DNA of 64,000 bases, from positions 186,001 through 250,000 of the forward strand of contig NZ_JACSMA010000001.1 of the NCBI RefSeq assembly GCF_018618415.1. Reading direction: 5' to 3'. The DNA comes from Exiguobacterium sp. s146. GTDB taxonomy: Bacteria; Bacillota; Bacilli; Exiguobacteriales; Exiguobacteriaceae. Positions 16,251 through 25,402 of this stretch are shown here, piece by piece; positions within the stretch are counted from its first letter, which is position 1; every line of letters begins with the position of its first letter. The position numbers and the translations under genes were made by a program. Under the pieces are notes generated by a model. The model worked only from the letters and a program-made list of their open reading frames with translations. It made no database searches and was not told the origin of the DNA.

Positions 16251-16711
16251 GCCTCTTTTTCAAACAAAGAAAAACCATCCCGTTCGCCGATGTACCGGAA
16301 GCCGAAGCGGGGATAATAGGCGTTCAAAAAAGAGTTCGTGGCGACGCAGTCGAGGCGAATCCGGTCCGACGTCGCTGCGAGCGCGTGACGCATCAATTGT
16401 TCGCCGATTTTTTGGCCTTTCATCTGGTCGTCGACAACGAGACGATGCAAATAGACGGCCACCCCGGGGTCGTCCCATAAATTCTCATCCCATGACGTCG
16501 GCGGAATCAAACTGACCGACCCGGTGATGGTTCCATTTGTTTCATATACATACACGGTCCCGTTCGTGACGTCATGCGTCACGAAATCGGTCCGGCTCGG
16601 TTCCAAATATTTCACCCATTGCGTTTTTCCGGCTGCCCGAAATGCTTGGGCTTTCATTAAAATCAGTTGATCGATCGCGGGAAAATCGGCCTGTGTGGCC
16701 AAACGGATCAT
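16247..16711 (-). CDS. GNAT-family N-acetyltransferase
   Basis: 154 residues with the acetyl-CoA loop LHRLVVDDQMKGQKIGEQLM near residues 92-111 (QxxGxKIG) and the C-terminal NAYYPRFGFRYIG motif. The substrate is unknown. The 3' end overlaps the -35 region of the MerR-type promoter, and it lies upstream of that regulator on the same strand. Other GNAT proteins in the window are unrelated in detail. Confidence 0.85.
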   Translation of the reverse strand: MIRLATQADFPAIDQLILMKAQAFRAAGKTQWVKYLEPSRTDFVTHDVTNGTVYVYETNGTITGSVSLIPPTSWDENLWDDPGVAVYLHRLVVDDQMKGQKIGEQLMRHALAATSDRIRLDCVATNSFLNAYYPRFGFRYIGERDGFSLFEKEA

Positions 16712-16783
16712 ATAAGTCGCCTCACTTTCATTTCATTTCAAATTCGTGTAGGGTACACGGTGAGTAAGCTGTTGAAACACTCT

Positions 16784-16812
16784 TTGTATTGATTTCGAAT
16801 TTTTGTTAAGAT
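16784..16812 (+). promoter_or_regulatory. SigA promoter of the alpha-glucosidase gene
   Basis: TTGTAT (16784-16789), a 17-base spacer and TAAGAT (16807-16812). The predicted start near 16819 is just upstream of the cre-like site. Confidence 0.5.
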
Positions 16813-16827
16813 AAACGTAGTGCATCG

Positions 16828-16841
16828 TGCAAACGATTGCG
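16828..16841 (+). promoter_or_regulatory. cre-like or LacI-family operator
   Basis: TGCAAACGATTGCG matches the catabolite-responsive element pattern TGNAANCGNWNNCW at 13 of 14 positions and is nearly palindromic around the central CG. Its place about 10 bases after the predicted start fits CcpA roadblock repression, or a dedicated LacI-type sugar repressor. Confidence 0.55.
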
Positions 16842-16924
16842 CTAATGCAATATAAAGACAACAGCACTGATATTATTATATAGGATGCGCAGTGAGTTTA
16901 GGGATAAGGGAGTATCATTGAGAC

Positions 16925-18634
16925 ATGCAACTTTTACAACGTGACCAACACACACAAACGAAAACACTGAAACGAAACTGGTGGAAAGAAGCCGTCGCTT
17001 ATCAAATCTACCCGCGCAGCTTCTACGATGCGAACGGCGATGGAATCGGCGACATCCAAGGCATCATCGATAAGCTCGACTATTTGAAAGACCTCGGCGT
17101 CGACGTCATCTGGATTTGTCCGATGTATAAGTCGCCGAATGATGACAACGGCTATGACATTAGCGACTATCAGGACATCATGGACGAGTTCGGATCGATG
17201 GAAGATTTCGACCGTCTGTTGACGGAAGTCCATGCACGCGGCATGAAGCTGTTGCTCGATCTCGTCGTCAACCATACGTCGGACGAGCACCCATGGTTCA
17301 TCGAATCGAAGAGCTCGAAAGACAACCCGAAACGCGACTGGTATATTTGGCGCGACGGAAAACCAGATGGTTCGAAACCGAACAACTGGGAGTCAATCTT
17401 CGGCGGGTCGGCCTGGGAGTTCGATGAGACGACGGAGCAATATTTCTTGCACGTCTTCTCGAAGAAACAACCAGACTTGAACTGGGAGAACGCCGAGATG
17501 CGCCAGACAATCTATAACATGATTAACTGGTGGCTCGACAAAGGCATTGACGGCTTCCGTGTCGATGCCATCAGCCACATCCGCAAACATCCATCGTTCG
17601 GCGATTTGCCGAACCCAGAAGGCCTCGACTTCGTGCCATCGTTCGAGATGCACATGAACGTCGACGGGATTCACGGTTACTTGGAAGAACTTCGCGATGA
17701 GACGTTCAACAAGCACGACATCATGACGGTCGGTGAAGCGAACGGCGTGTCGCCTGACGATGCCCATCTTTGGGTCGGCGAGAAGGAAGGCAAGATGAAC
17801 ATGGTGTTCCAATTTGAACACATGGGTCTCTGGCGCGAAGACGCCGAGTCGAAGCTCGACGTCGTCCATTTGAAGAACGTCCTTACAAAATGGCAAAAAG
17901 GTCTCGAAGAAGACGGCTGGAATGCCCTTTATGTCGAGAACCACGACCAGACACGGACCGTGTCGTCATGGGGTGATGACGAGCGCTATTGGAAAGAGAG
18001 CGCGAAATCGATTGCGATGATGTATTTCCTCATGCAAGGGACGCCGTTCATCTATCAAGGCCAAGAGATCGGCATGACGAACGTGAAGTTCGACTCGATT
18101 GACCAGTACGATGATATCGCGACGCGAAACCGCTATTACATCGGTCTCGAACATGGCAAGAGCCATGAGGAGATGATGGACATCACGTGGAACTCGTCAC
18201 GGGATAACACGCGCACACCGATGCAGTGGAGCAATGCCCGGAATGCGGGCTTCACGTTCGCAGAGACGCCTTGGTTCGGCATCAATCCGAACTACACGGA
18301 CATCAACGTCGACGCCCAGCTCGAAGACGACGACTCGATTCTCAACTTCTATAAAGAGATGATTCGTCTTCGCAAGCAAGACGAGACGTTCGTTTACGGG
18401 ACGTATGACATCGTCTTGCCGGAGCATCCAGAGATTTACGCGTACACGCGTACGCTTGGTGACTCGCAATACCTTGTCATGACGAACTTGACGGGGAAAG
18501 AAGCGATCTTTGCGACGGAGCTCACGCTTCGTTCGGAAGACGTCGTCTTGCAAAACATGCCGCTCGAGCCGCATGATGAGACGACACTCGTCCACTTGAA
18601 GCCGTTCGAGGGGCGCGTCTATAAAATGAGTTAA
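16925..18634 (+). CDS. Alpha-glucosidase / oligo-1,6-glucosidase, GH13
   Basis: Cytosolic hydrolysis of short alpha-glucosides such as isomaltose or maltose. 569 residues, close to B. subtilis MalL (561). The TIM barrel begins WWKEAVAYQIYPRSFYD near residue 20. Catalytic residues are in DGFRVDAISHI (nucleophile Asp), TVGEANG (acid/base Glu) and VENHDQTRTVS (third Asp), followed by TPFIYQGQEIGM. No signal peptide. The gene is monocistronic, with a SigA promoter, a cre-like operator and a terminator. The Shine-Dalgarno AAGGGAG is about 10-15 bases before the ATG at 16925, so a start a few codons later is possible. Confidence 0.94.
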   Translation: MQLLQRDQHTQTKTLKRNWWKEAVAYQIYPRSFYDANGDGIGDIQGIIDKLDYLKDLGVDVIWICPMYKSPNDDNGYDISDYQDIMDEFGSMEDFDRLLTEVHARGMKLLLDLVVNHTSDEHPWFIESKSSKDNPKRDWYIWRDGKPDGSKPNNWESIFGGSAWEFDETTEQYFLHVFSKKQPDLNWENAEMRQTIYNMINWWLDKGIDGFRVDAISHIRKHPSFGDLPNPEGLDFVPSFEMHMNVDGIHGYLEELRDETFNKHDIMTVGEANGVSPDDAHLWVGEKEGKMNMVFQFEHMGLWREDAESKLDVVHLKNVLTKWQKGLEEDGWNALYVENHDQTRTVSSWGDDERYWKESAKSIAMMYFLMQGTPFIYQGQEIGMTNVKFDSIDQYDDIATRNRYYIGLEHGKSHEEMMDITWNSSRDNTRTPMQWSNARNAGFTFAETPWFGINPNYTDINVDAQLEDDDSILNFYKEMIRLRKQDETFVYGTYDIVLPEHPEIYAYTRTLGDSQYLVMTNLTGKEAIFATELTLRSEDVVLQNMPLEPHDETTLVHLKPFEGRVYKMS

Positions 18635-18637
18635 TCC

Positions 18638-18664
18638 AAGACAGGGACATTCCCTGTCTTTTTT
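18638..18664 (+). terminator. Terminator after the alpha-glucosidase gene
   Basis: Perfect stem AAGACAGGGA / TCCCTGTCTT with a CAT loop and a T6 run. Confidence 0.85.
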
Positions 18665-18728
18665 GCGTACAGGGAAATGAAGAGAGAGCACGAATTCATA
18701 TAAATAGAAAAGACGAGGAGGTATTGGA

Positions 18729-19388
18729 ATGAGACTGTTACTGACGTCGGCCGGGATTAAAAATGAACGGATTAAACAAGCGTTACTCGAGTTGCTAGGG
18801 AAACCGATTGAGGAGTGTACCGCCCTCTGTATCCCGACTGCGATTTACGCGTTGCCAGGCGGGACGAATCATGCATGGAACTTTTTCAACGGTGATTTTT
18901 CGACGCCGATGTGTGAGTTAGGGTGGAAGTCGGTCGGGGTTCTCGAATTGAGCGCCCTGCCAAGTATCGACGAAGCGATTTGGAGACCGGCGTTTGACGA
19001 GGCGGACGTATTATTGGTCAATGGGGGCGACCCGCTGTTCTTGCATTATTGGATGAAACAGTCTGGCGTCGCGCGGCTGTTGGCGGACTGGAAGGGTGTC
19101 TATGTCGGTTTAAGTGCCGGCAGTATGGTGATGACGCCGCGAATCGGGGAGGAGTTCGTCGGGTGGCAGGCACCAGGCGAGCAGGGGGATGAGACTTTAG
19201 GTTTTGTCGATTTCTCGATTTTCCCTCATCTTGACCACGAAATGTTGCCAGAAAACACGTCTAAGCATGCAACTGAATGGGCAGACACGTTGGCTGGACC
19301 AAGCTATGCCATCGATGACGAAACGGCGATTCGAGTCGTCGACGGGCGTGTAGACGTGATTTCGGAAGGGAATTGGCTGAAGTTTTAA
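18729..19388 (+). CDS. Peptidase S51 family (peptidase E-like) protein
   Basis: 219 residues of the class I glutamine-amidotransferase-like fold used by dipeptidase E. The nucleophile elbow GLSAGSMVM is near residue 130, preceded by LLVNGGDPLFL, with a downstream FPHLDHEML that supplies a candidate His. Peptidase E cleaves Asp-X dipeptides; the precise substrate here is untested. GAGGAGG precedes the ATG. No convincing operon partner follows. Confidence 0.8.
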   Translation: MRLLLTSAGIKNERIKQALLELLGKPIEECTALCIPTAIYALPGGTNHAWNFFNGDFSTPMCELGWKSVGVLELSALPSIDEAIWRPAFDEADVLLVNGGDPLFLHYWMKQSGVARLLADWKGVYVGLSAGSMVMTPRIGEEFVGWQAPGEQGDETLGFVDFSIFPHLDHEMLPENTSKHATEWADTLAGPSYAIDDETAIRVVDGRVDVISEGNWLKF

Positions 19389-19456
19389 CGGAACGAACGG
19401 CCGCGGATGATCACATCGGCGGTCTTTTGCTTGAAGCGGACTTCTTGCACGCACAT
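19385..19456 (-). CDS. Possible 23-aa open reading frame or gene remnant
   Basis: A minus-strand ORF whose sequence (VQEVRFKQKTADVIIRGR in its middle) and codon choice look like real protein, converging on the S51 gene with overlapping stops. The reading frame stays open 19 further codons upstream of this ATG before a TAA, without a good start or ribosome-binding site. It may be the 3' end of a decayed gene. No family recognised. Confidence 0.2.
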   Translation of the reverse strand: MCVQEVRFKQKTADVIIRGRSFR

Positions 19457-19574
19457 AATATAAAATTGATCGGGCCCGACGTGTGAAGCGCGTGCGAACC
19501 GGGAAAGAAAAAGTTACCGATTCCGGACCGTTCGCGAGATATGGTACGATGGGACAGCGGAAAGGGGAATCACC

Positions 19575-19994
19575 ATGGCAATTGAACCGAAACGCGTACG
19601 TGTGCGCCAAAAGACGACGATCAGTGAGATTGCGGAACCGATCGAGCTGCAAGCCGAGGGGCTCTATTATGAATTGAAGACCGGCTTCATCTTGACGTTC
19701 GATCAAGAACGGGAAGACGGTGTCGTTCCGACGACAATCAAATATACGACAGGCCGGCTCGCGCTCATCTGTAAAGGACCGATCGAGATGAATCATTCCT
19801 TTATCGAAGGACGTTTGACGCAAAGCCTATATAAAAACCCATATATGTCGATGACGATGGCGACGACGACAGAGCGACTCGATGTCGCGGACGGCCGTTG
19901 CCGCTTCGTCTACGAGTTATCGATGAACGAAGACGTGGCGGGAAATTATGACGTCGACGTCACATGGACGTTTGAAGGAGGAGAGTTCGCATGA
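19575..19994 (+). CDS. ywiB: DUF1934 beta-barrel protein, YwiB-like
   Basis: 139 residues matching the DUF1934 pattern: an N-terminal KRVRVRQKTTI strand, IKYTTGRLALICKGPIEMNHSF near residues 55-75, and the closing YELSMNEDVAGNYDVDVTW. Family members are small lipocalin-like beta barrels of unknown function. In B. subtilis ywiB is next to argS; here argS is absent and the next gene, overlapping by ATGA, is an unrelated hypothetical. AAAGGGG precedes the ATG. Confidence 0.82.
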   Translation: MAIEPKRVRVRQKTTISEIAEPIELQAEGLYYELKTGFILTFDQEREDGVVPTTIKYTTGRLALICKGPIEMNHSFIEGRLTQSLYKNPYMSMTMATTTERLDVADGRCRFVYELSMNEDVAGNYDVDVTWTFEGGEFA

Positions 19995-20419
19995 ATTTTG
20001 CAGAACGCGTGAAAAAGATTGAAGAGATGTTGAACGAGGATTGGTTCGAGATGCTCGAGACGAACGAGGACGAATATGAAGAGTGGCGTGGCCGCCTCGA
20101 GGACCATGCTGAGCAGGTCGTCGGGCACTATGACAACGAGACCGGTGTCGATATGGACTCGGTCGACAAGTTGCTCCAGTTGAACGATGAGTTCCCGCTT
20201 CTTTATGGAGAAGATACGGTCCGGCTTTACGTCGCGTTGATCGAGGCGCGGCCGGAAGACAAGTCGGTGTACGAACGCTATATCGATTATTTGGCGGCCA
20301 TCGGTGACGCGACACACGAGGAATTTTTACGGTTCCACACGCTCGTCGAGGCTGGCCGTTTAGACGAGGCCCGTACGCTCGCCCCACAGATGCCAAAACG
20401 ACTAGGATTAGAAGACTGA
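19991..20419 (+). CDS. Hypothetical acidic helical protein
   Basis: 142 residues, no TM segment, mostly helical and strongly acidic in the first half (ETNEDEYEEWRGRLEDHAEQ). The second half (SVYERYIDYLAAIGD, then RFHTLVEAGRLDEARTLAP) looks like one or two TPR-like helical hairpins. It is translationally coupled to the ywiB-like gene and ends in a strong terminator. No family recognised. Confidence 0.65.
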   Translation: MNFAERVKKIEEMLNEDWFEMLETNEDEYEEWRGRLEDHAEQVVGHYDNETGVDMDSVDKLLQLNDEFPLLYGEDTVRLYVALIEARPEDKSVYERYIDYLAAIGDATHEEFLRFHTLVEAGRLDEARTLAPQMPKRLGLED

Positions 20420-20443
20420 CCCGCAATCGATTGCGGGTTTTTT
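20420..20443 (+). terminator. Terminator after the ywiB pair
   Basis: An 18-base palindrome with CCCGCAAT arms is followed by a T6 run right after the stop codon. Confidence 0.8.
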
Positions 20444-20551
20444 GCTAGATGATTCTATAAAAAGGCGACATCTCGTCTTTGGAACGTCTGTTTTCAACGT
20501 GAATCAGCTTCGTTATGATGAAAAGAGACCAATCAATTAGGGGGACGTCAG

Positions 20552-21067
20552 ATGCTACAGCTCGTCAAAACAACGATGGCGCAACAAGCGCAAGTACTCG
20601 AATTTTTACAGGAGTGGCGGGAGCGGGAAGAGACAATCGTCCCGAACGCGGTCGACCGCGATGCGTCTGACTTTGCGTCCTACGTCAAACAGATCCGTGA
20701 TAAAGAGATACGGGTGAACAACGTCAGTTGGGTACCGAGCACGACGTATTGGCTGACGGACGGGGACGAGTTGCTCGGGGCGGCGAATATCCGCCACGAA
20801 TTGAATGATAATCTCCTCAATTTTGGGGGCCACATCGGTTACGGCATCAAACCGAGCGCACGTGGACGCGGTTTGGCGACGAAACAGCTCGAGCTCGCGC
20901 TCGAGAAGGCGAAGGAACTCGGGATCGAGCGGGCGTTGATTACGTGTGACCGGACGAACGTGGCGTCACGCCAAGTCATCTTGAATAACGGAGGAATACC
21001 GGACACACCGTTCAAAGCGGAAGGTGGGAAAATCGTCGAGCGGTTTTGGATTGAACTGAAAGGGTGA
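20552..21067 (+). CDS. GNAT-family N-acetyltransferase
   Basis: 171 residues. The acetyl-CoA loop GYGIKPSARGRGLATKQL (RxxGxA type) is near residue 99, with NVASRQVILNNGG near 144, as in many predicted acetyltransferases of this subfamily. GGGGGAC precedes the ATG. The next gene starts 6 bases after its stop, so the two form an operon. Substrate unknown. Confidence 0.85.
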   Translation: MLQLVKTTMAQQAQVLEFLQEWREREETIVPNAVDRDASDFASYVKQIRDKEIRVNNVSWVPSTTYWLTDGDELLGAANIRHELNDNLLNFGGHIGYGIKPSARGRGLATKQLELALEKAKELGIERALITCDRTNVASRQVILNNGGIPDTPFKAEGGKIVERFWIELKG

Positions 21068-21073
21068 CGTGAG

Positions 21074-21790
21074 ATGGCGAACTGGATCGTGGTCTATTTA
21101 GCACTGATCAATTTTTTCGGAATCTATCTGTTTCCACGAGACCGGGTACCGTCTCAAAAATGGTTCTCATTTTCGAGCGGGATCGCCATCACGTACTTTT
21201 TCATGTATCTCTTGCCGTCCTTGAACAAGCGGCAAGACACGCTCCGGGTCGAATGGCTCGACCTGGCCTTGCCGTCAGAGATTTATGTAATCAGCTTGCT
21301 CGGATTTACCGTCTTTTACGGGACGATGCGTGTCGTCCGAACGCCTTACTTTAAGGACGAAACGATTGACCAGAACGTATCGTACTGGCTCCAAGTGACA
21401 CTGTTGACGGCCTATATGTCGTTCTCGGCTTACGTCGTTACGGCATCATCCGTCACATTCGTTGCCCGTAGCTTCTACGCGACGGCACTCGGCGTCCACT
21501 TCCTTGCCGTCGGTCACGACTTGTATCGCCATTACGGGGAATGCTACCTTCGGCAAGGACGTTATTTGTTGAGCGGCGGCATCCTCATCGGCGGTTTCTT
21601 TTCCCGTTTCATCGATCTCGCCTCGCACGTCGAGGCCATCTTGTTCGCATTCGTCGCCGGGGCGATGATTCTGAATATCGTCAAGTTCGAACTTCCATCC
21701 GACCGCAACCTCCACTTCCGGACGTTCGTCCTCGCGGTCGTCGGGTATGGCGGCATCCTCTTATTCTTGAAGCATGTGCTCAATTTTTGA
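21074..21790 (+). CDS. Polytopic membrane protein, possibly a ZIP-fold relative
   Basis: 238 residues with about seven TM segments. GIAITYFFMYLLPSL near residue 36 resembles ZIP TM2 (FLATALLHLLPEA type), and the C-terminal AFVAGAMILNIVKFELPSD followed by a last TM resembles the end of ZIP proteins. The usual ZIP metal ligands (HN..D and HE..PE in the middle helices) are not visible; there is only GVHFLAVGHDLYRHYG. So it may be a transport-dead or divergent member, or the resemblance may be chance. Cotranscribed with the GNAT gene before it. Confidence 0.55.
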   Translation: MANWIVVYLALINFFGIYLFPRDRVPSQKWFSFSSGIAITYFFMYLLPSLNKRQDTLRVEWLDLALPSEIYVISLLGFTVFYGTMRVVRTPYFKDETIDQNVSYWLQVTLLTAYMSFSAYVVTASSVTFVARSFYATALGVHFLAVGHDLYRHYGECYLRQGRYLLSGGILIGGFFSRFIDLASHVEAILFAFVAGAMILNIVKFELPSDRNLHFRTFVLAVVGYGGILLFLKHVLNF

Positions 21791-21804
21791 CCCCTTCGAT
21801 AAAA

Positions 21805-21824
21805 ATGAATGACTGTTCATTCAT
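21805..21824. promoter_or_regulatory. FadR-type operator upstream of fadF
   Basis: TGAATGA (21806-21812), four bases, TCATTCA (21817-21823): a perfect 7-4-7 palindrome matching the B. subtilis FadR site TGAATGAMTANTCATTCA. It covers the -35 region of a promoter with -10 TATACT at 21832-21837. It should repress fadF unless long-chain acyl-CoA is present. Confidence 0.75.
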
Positions 21825-21880
21825 TGTTTGATATACTGAATTCAAGATTGAATCCGTTTTCATAAGGGGGAGTTTTGGGG

Positions 21881-24010
21881 ATGTCTACATTTTTAATCGT
21901 CAACTGGATTCTATTCTTGCTCGTCCTCGGCTATGGACTGTATTTGTTCGCCTCGCTGGTCTATCAGCGCTATACGTTCATCAAGCTCGGGAAGCAGGCA
22001 GAGTGGAGCCAAACGAATAAGGAACGGCTCGAACAGGTCATGATCAACGTGTTTGGCCAAAAGAAATTGTTAAAAGACAAGAAGAGCGGCATCATTCACG
22101 TCATGATGTTCTATGGGTTCATCCTCGTCCAGTTCGGGGCTATTGACTTCATCTGGAAAGGGCTTGCTGTCGGGACGCGTTTCCCGCACATCCCGCTCGG
22201 TCCGCTCTATCCGATTTTCACGTTCATGCAAGAAATCGTCATGCTCATGATTCTCGTCGCGGTCGTTTGGGGATTCTACCGCCGTTACATCGAGAAGCTC
22301 GTGCGGTTGAAACGAAACTTCTTGGCCGGACTCGCCCTCATCTTCATCGGTGGGCTGATGGTATCGGTCTTGTTCGGGAACGGGTTCTACCTCGTCTATA
22401 AGGAAGAACTTCCGATGTGGGGTGAACCGGTCGCGACGCTCATCGGTTCGGTGTTCGCTTGGGTACCGGGAGGGGTTGCCTTCGCCTTGTTCGTCGTCTT
22501 CTGGTGGCTCCATCTCTTGTTCTTGCTCAGCTTCATGATTTATATCCCGCAAGGCAAGCACGCCCACTTGATTGCCGGGACGCTCAACGTCTGGCTCGGA
22601 CGGACGCACCAGGTCGGTCGTCTCGCCCCGGTCGATTTCTCGGCGATGGAAGAGGCCGAGGAGTCGGACGAAGAAGTCGTCTTCGGGGTCAATAAAATCG
22701 AAGACTTCAACCAAAAACAACTCGTCGATTTGTATGCCTGTGTCGAGTGCGGACGCTGTACGAACGTCTGCCCCGCGACCGGGACTGGAAAAATGCTGTC
22801 GCCGATGGACCTCATCGTCAAGCTGCGCGACCATATGAACATGAAAGGGGCCGCCGTCACCCGGAAGTCACCGTGGGCGCCGGCGCTCTTGTTCCAAAAC
22901 ACGCAAGGGGCCGAGATTGCCGCCGCGGCCCAAGACGGACACATGCTTGTCGCCGATGAGTTGATCGGCAACGTCATCACCGAAGAAGAGATTTGGGCAT
23001 GTACGACGTGCCGCAACTGTGAGGACCAATGTCCGGTCATGAACGAGCACGTCGACAAGATTATCGATTTGCGCCGTTACCTCGTCATGATGGAAGGAAA
23101 GATGGATCCAGAAGCGCAGCGTACGGTCGCCAATATCGAACGTCAAGGCAACCCGTGGGGGATGAACCGGAAAGAGCGCGAGAATTGGCGCAAAGACCGG
23201 GAAGAACTCGTCATCCCGACGGCAAAAGAGAAGAAGAAAGCCGGCGAAGAGTTCGAATTCCTCTTCTGGGTCGGGGCGATGGGCTCATACGACAGCCGTA
23301 GCCAAAAAGTCGCGCAAAGCTTTGCGAGCGTCTTAAACAAGGCCGGCGTCTCGTTCGCCATCCTCGGGAATGAAGAGAAGAACTCAGGAGATACACCGCG
23401 CCGCATCGGAAACGAGCTGTTGTTCCAAGAACTCGCCGAGGCGAACATCAAATTGTTCGAGAAGTATGGGGTCACGAAAATCATCACGGTCGACCCGCAC
23501 GCGTATAACACGTTCAAAAACGAATATCCGGACTTTGGACTCACGGGTGTGAAAGTGTATCACCATACCGAGCTCCTCGCCGAGCTACTCGATACGGGCC
23601 GGGTCAAACCGGACTTCTCCGTGAACGAGCGTGTCGTCTATCACGATTCATGCTACCTCGGGCGCTATAACGGTATTTACGACGCCCCGCGTTTCGTCTT
23701 GGAACGCATCCCAGGTGTCGAACTCGTCGAGGCGGAACGGAACCGTGAGAACGGCATGTGCTGTGGCGCCGGTGGCGGTCTCATGTGGCAAGAAGAGAAA
23801 GTCGGGACGCGTGTCAACGTGGCCCGGACCGAGCAGTTGCTCGAGACGAAGCCGACGGTCATCGGGTCGGCATGTCCGTACTGTTTGACGATGCTCTCGG
23901 ACGGAACGAAAGCGAAAGAAGTCGATGAGACGGTCGGAACGTTCGACGTCGTCGAACTGCTCGATCGCTCCCTCGCTCCGCTTGAATTACCAGAACCACT
24001 CGTCCAATAA
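21881..24010 (+). CDS. fadF: FadF-like membrane iron-sulfur oxidoreductase
   Basis: 709 residues, like B. subtilis FadF/YwjF (about 705). N-terminal five or six TM segments (to about residue 230) resemble a NarI-type cytochrome subunit. Two 4Fe-4S ferredoxin motifs, CVECGRCTNVCP near 288 and CTTCRNCEDQCP near 375, precede two CCG/heterodisulfide reductase-type domains with SCYLGRYNG, MCCGAGGG and SACPYCLTM. Thought to pass electrons from fatty acid beta-oxidation flavoproteins to the quinone pool. A FadR-type operator precedes it. The ATG at 21881 has AAGGGGG upstream. In B. subtilis it is followed by acdA and rpoE; here acdA is missing and other genes intervene. Confidence 0.92.
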   Translation: MSTFLIVNWILFLLVLGYGLYLFASLVYQRYTFIKLGKQAEWSQTNKERLEQVMINVFGQKKLLKDKKSGIIHVMMFYGFILVQFGAIDFIWKGLAVGTRFPHIPLGPLYPIFTFMQEIVMLMILVAVVWGFYRRYIEKLVRLKRNFLAGLALIFIGGLMVSVLFGNGFYLVYKEELPMWGEPVATLIGSVFAWVPGGVAFALFVVFWWLHLLFLLSFMIYIPQGKHAHLIAGTLNVWLGRTHQVGRLAPVDFSAMEEAEESDEEVVFGVNKIEDFNQKQLVDLYACVECGRCTNVCPATGTGKMLSPMDLIVKLRDHMNMKGAAVTRKSPWAPALLFQNTQGAEIAAAAQDGHMLVADELIGNVITEEEIWACTTCRNCEDQCPVMNEHVDKIIDLRRYLVMMEGKMDPEAQRTVANIERQGNPWGMNRKERENWRKDREELVIPTAKEKKKAGEEFEFLFWVGAMGSYDSRSQKVAQSFASVLNKAGVSFAILGNEEKNSGDTPRRIGNELLFQELAEANIKLFEKYGVTKIITVDPHAYNTFKNEYPDFGLTGVKVYHHTELLAELLDTGRVKPDFSVNERVVYHDSCYLGRYNGIYDAPRFVLERIPGVELVEAERNRENGMCCGAGGGLMWQEEKVGTRVNVARTEQLLETKPTVIGSACPYCLTMLSDGTKAKEVDETVGTFDVVELLDRSLAPLELPEPLVQ

Positions 24011-24045
24011 AAACAAGGCACGGTCCGCGGACCGTGCCTTGTTTT
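24011..24045. terminator. Bidirectional terminator between fadF and hemAT
   Basis: A long perfect stem built on AAACAAGGCACGGTCC and its complement, with T/A runs on both sides, between converging genes. Confidence 0.85.
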
Positions 24046-24049
24046 GTCG

Positions 24050-25348
24050 TTAGCGCATCTCAGCAGTCGCCAACAAGGAAGACGTCAAGTGCGATAAGCC
24101 TTGCGTCGTCTCGTTGATGGCGGAAATCGTCTCGACCATTTGGCCGAGGTCTTGCTTATTGCGTTCAAAAGATAGGACGTAATTGCCCATCTCGTCTTTG
24201 ACGGTCGAGAAGCCGGATTTGACGGCGCCGAGTTGGCGCATCGCCTCGTCATTCGTCCGATGCATCTGGCCCATCTGCTCGAGCAGCGCAGCGATATTCG
24301 TCTCATTCTCGTGGATGAGGACGTTGATTTGACTGCTCAATTGTTTCGCGTTCTCAGCGAGCGTCCTTACTTCAGTGGCGACGACGGCGAAGCCTTTGCC
24401 GTGTTCACCGGCCCGGGCCGCCTCGATTGACGCGTTCAACGCCAACAAGTTCGTCTGGTTGGCAATCTGTTCGATGCTCCGGGTCATGCTGACAATCTCT
24501 TGCGAGCCGTCTTTGAGCGCGGTGATGCGGTCGAGCGAGGCATCGACATACGTCGCCGATTGTTTGAACTCCGACTCCATCTGTTCGATTTGTTCACCGT
24601 TCGTATCGGTCAAGCTCATCAAGTGTCGGCTCATCTTCTCCGTCTGTTCGGTCTCCGACAAGACTTGGTGGGCCCGCTTGCTCGTCTCGGACATGGCGTG
24701 ACCGGTCTGTTCCATCGTCGTCGCGACTTCGGTGCTGACACGGCTGACATCGCTCAACAGTGCTGCGCGTGCCTGGTTCGCCGATTCGATCTCATCGAGT
24801 CGGGCGTCGACATACTGCTCGGTGACGATTTGGGCGTCCAAGTTCATCGCATGGGACAATGCGAGGAGCGATTCGGTCATCAGGGCCGGGTCGTGCTGAT
24901 ACGTCTCGACGATTTTTGGGATGAGCAACGTATTGAAGGCGGAATATGTCGCGAGGAACCAGACGACCGGGACCGAATAGTGGTGATGCGTCTGGCCCAT
25001 CCGTTTGCGCATGGCAAGGAACTTGTCATCGATGTTCCCGGTCAACAAGCTCCGGAAATAGGCGGCGAACACGTTCTTCAAACGCTCACGTGTCGATGAG
25101 GCGTTGGCGATTTGGACCATGTCGGGTTGGAGCATCAAGTGGTCGAGCACGTTTTCCAACACGTCATCTAACACCGACTCGACGAGCGGCGCCATTTCCT
25201 GGAGTCGCTTCACTTGGGAAGCGGTGTACCCCATATAGTGGGCACGCCCATTTAAATTAGGGTCGGTCGGTTGAGCGATTGCCGTCACATCAGGGAAACC
25301 GATTGACGCGGTATAGGCGGTAGATTTCGTTTTACGGAACAGTGACAT
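24050..25348 (-). CDS. hemAT: HemAT-like globin-coupled aerotaxis transducer
   Basis: Soluble methyl-accepting chemotaxis protein sensing oxygen through haem. 432 residues, the same length as B. subtilis HemAT. Residues about 30-185 form a globin domain; the His at 121, in [15 protein letters not shown], aligns with the proximal haem His of HemAT (H-x8-W spacing). After about residue 210 comes the coiled-coil signalling domain with the hairpin tip [20 protein letters not shown] and [13 protein letters not shown]. No TM segment. GGAG precedes the ATG on the minus strand, and a SigD-like -10 lies upstream, which fits a chemotaxis regulon. Confidence 0.93.
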   Translation of the reverse strand: MSLFRKTKSTAYTASIGFPDVTAIAQPTDPNLNGRAHYMGYTASQVKRLQEMAPLVESVLDDVLENVLDHLMLQPDMVQIANASSTRERLKNVFAAYFRSLLTGNIDDKFLAMRKRMGQTHHHYSVPVVWFLATYSAFNTLLIPKIVETYQHDPALMTESLLALSHAMNLDAQIVTEQYVDARLDEIESANQARAALLSDVSRVSTEVATTMEQTGHAMSETSKRAHQVLSETEQTEKMSRHLMSLTDTNGEQIEQMESEFKQSATYVDASLDRITALKDGSQEIVSMTRSIEQIANQTNLLALNASIEAARAGEHGKGFAVVATEVRTLAENAKQLSSQINVLIHENETNIAALLEQMGQMHRTNDEAMRQLGAVKSGFSTVKDEMGNYVLSFERNKQDLGQMVETISAINETTQGLSHLTSSLLATAEMR

Positions 25349-25394
25349 GTTTCATTCTCCTTTTTCTCGTACAGCTAAAATAGCGTTCTATTCT

Positions 25395-25402
25395 ATATCG
25401 GC
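25395..25402 (-). promoter_or_regulatory. SigD-type -10 element upstream of hemAT
   Basis: Minus-strand GCCGATAT, an exact motility-sigma -10, about 45 bases before the hemAT ATG. The -35 (TAAA expected 15 bases upstream) is poor. Confidence 0.5.
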
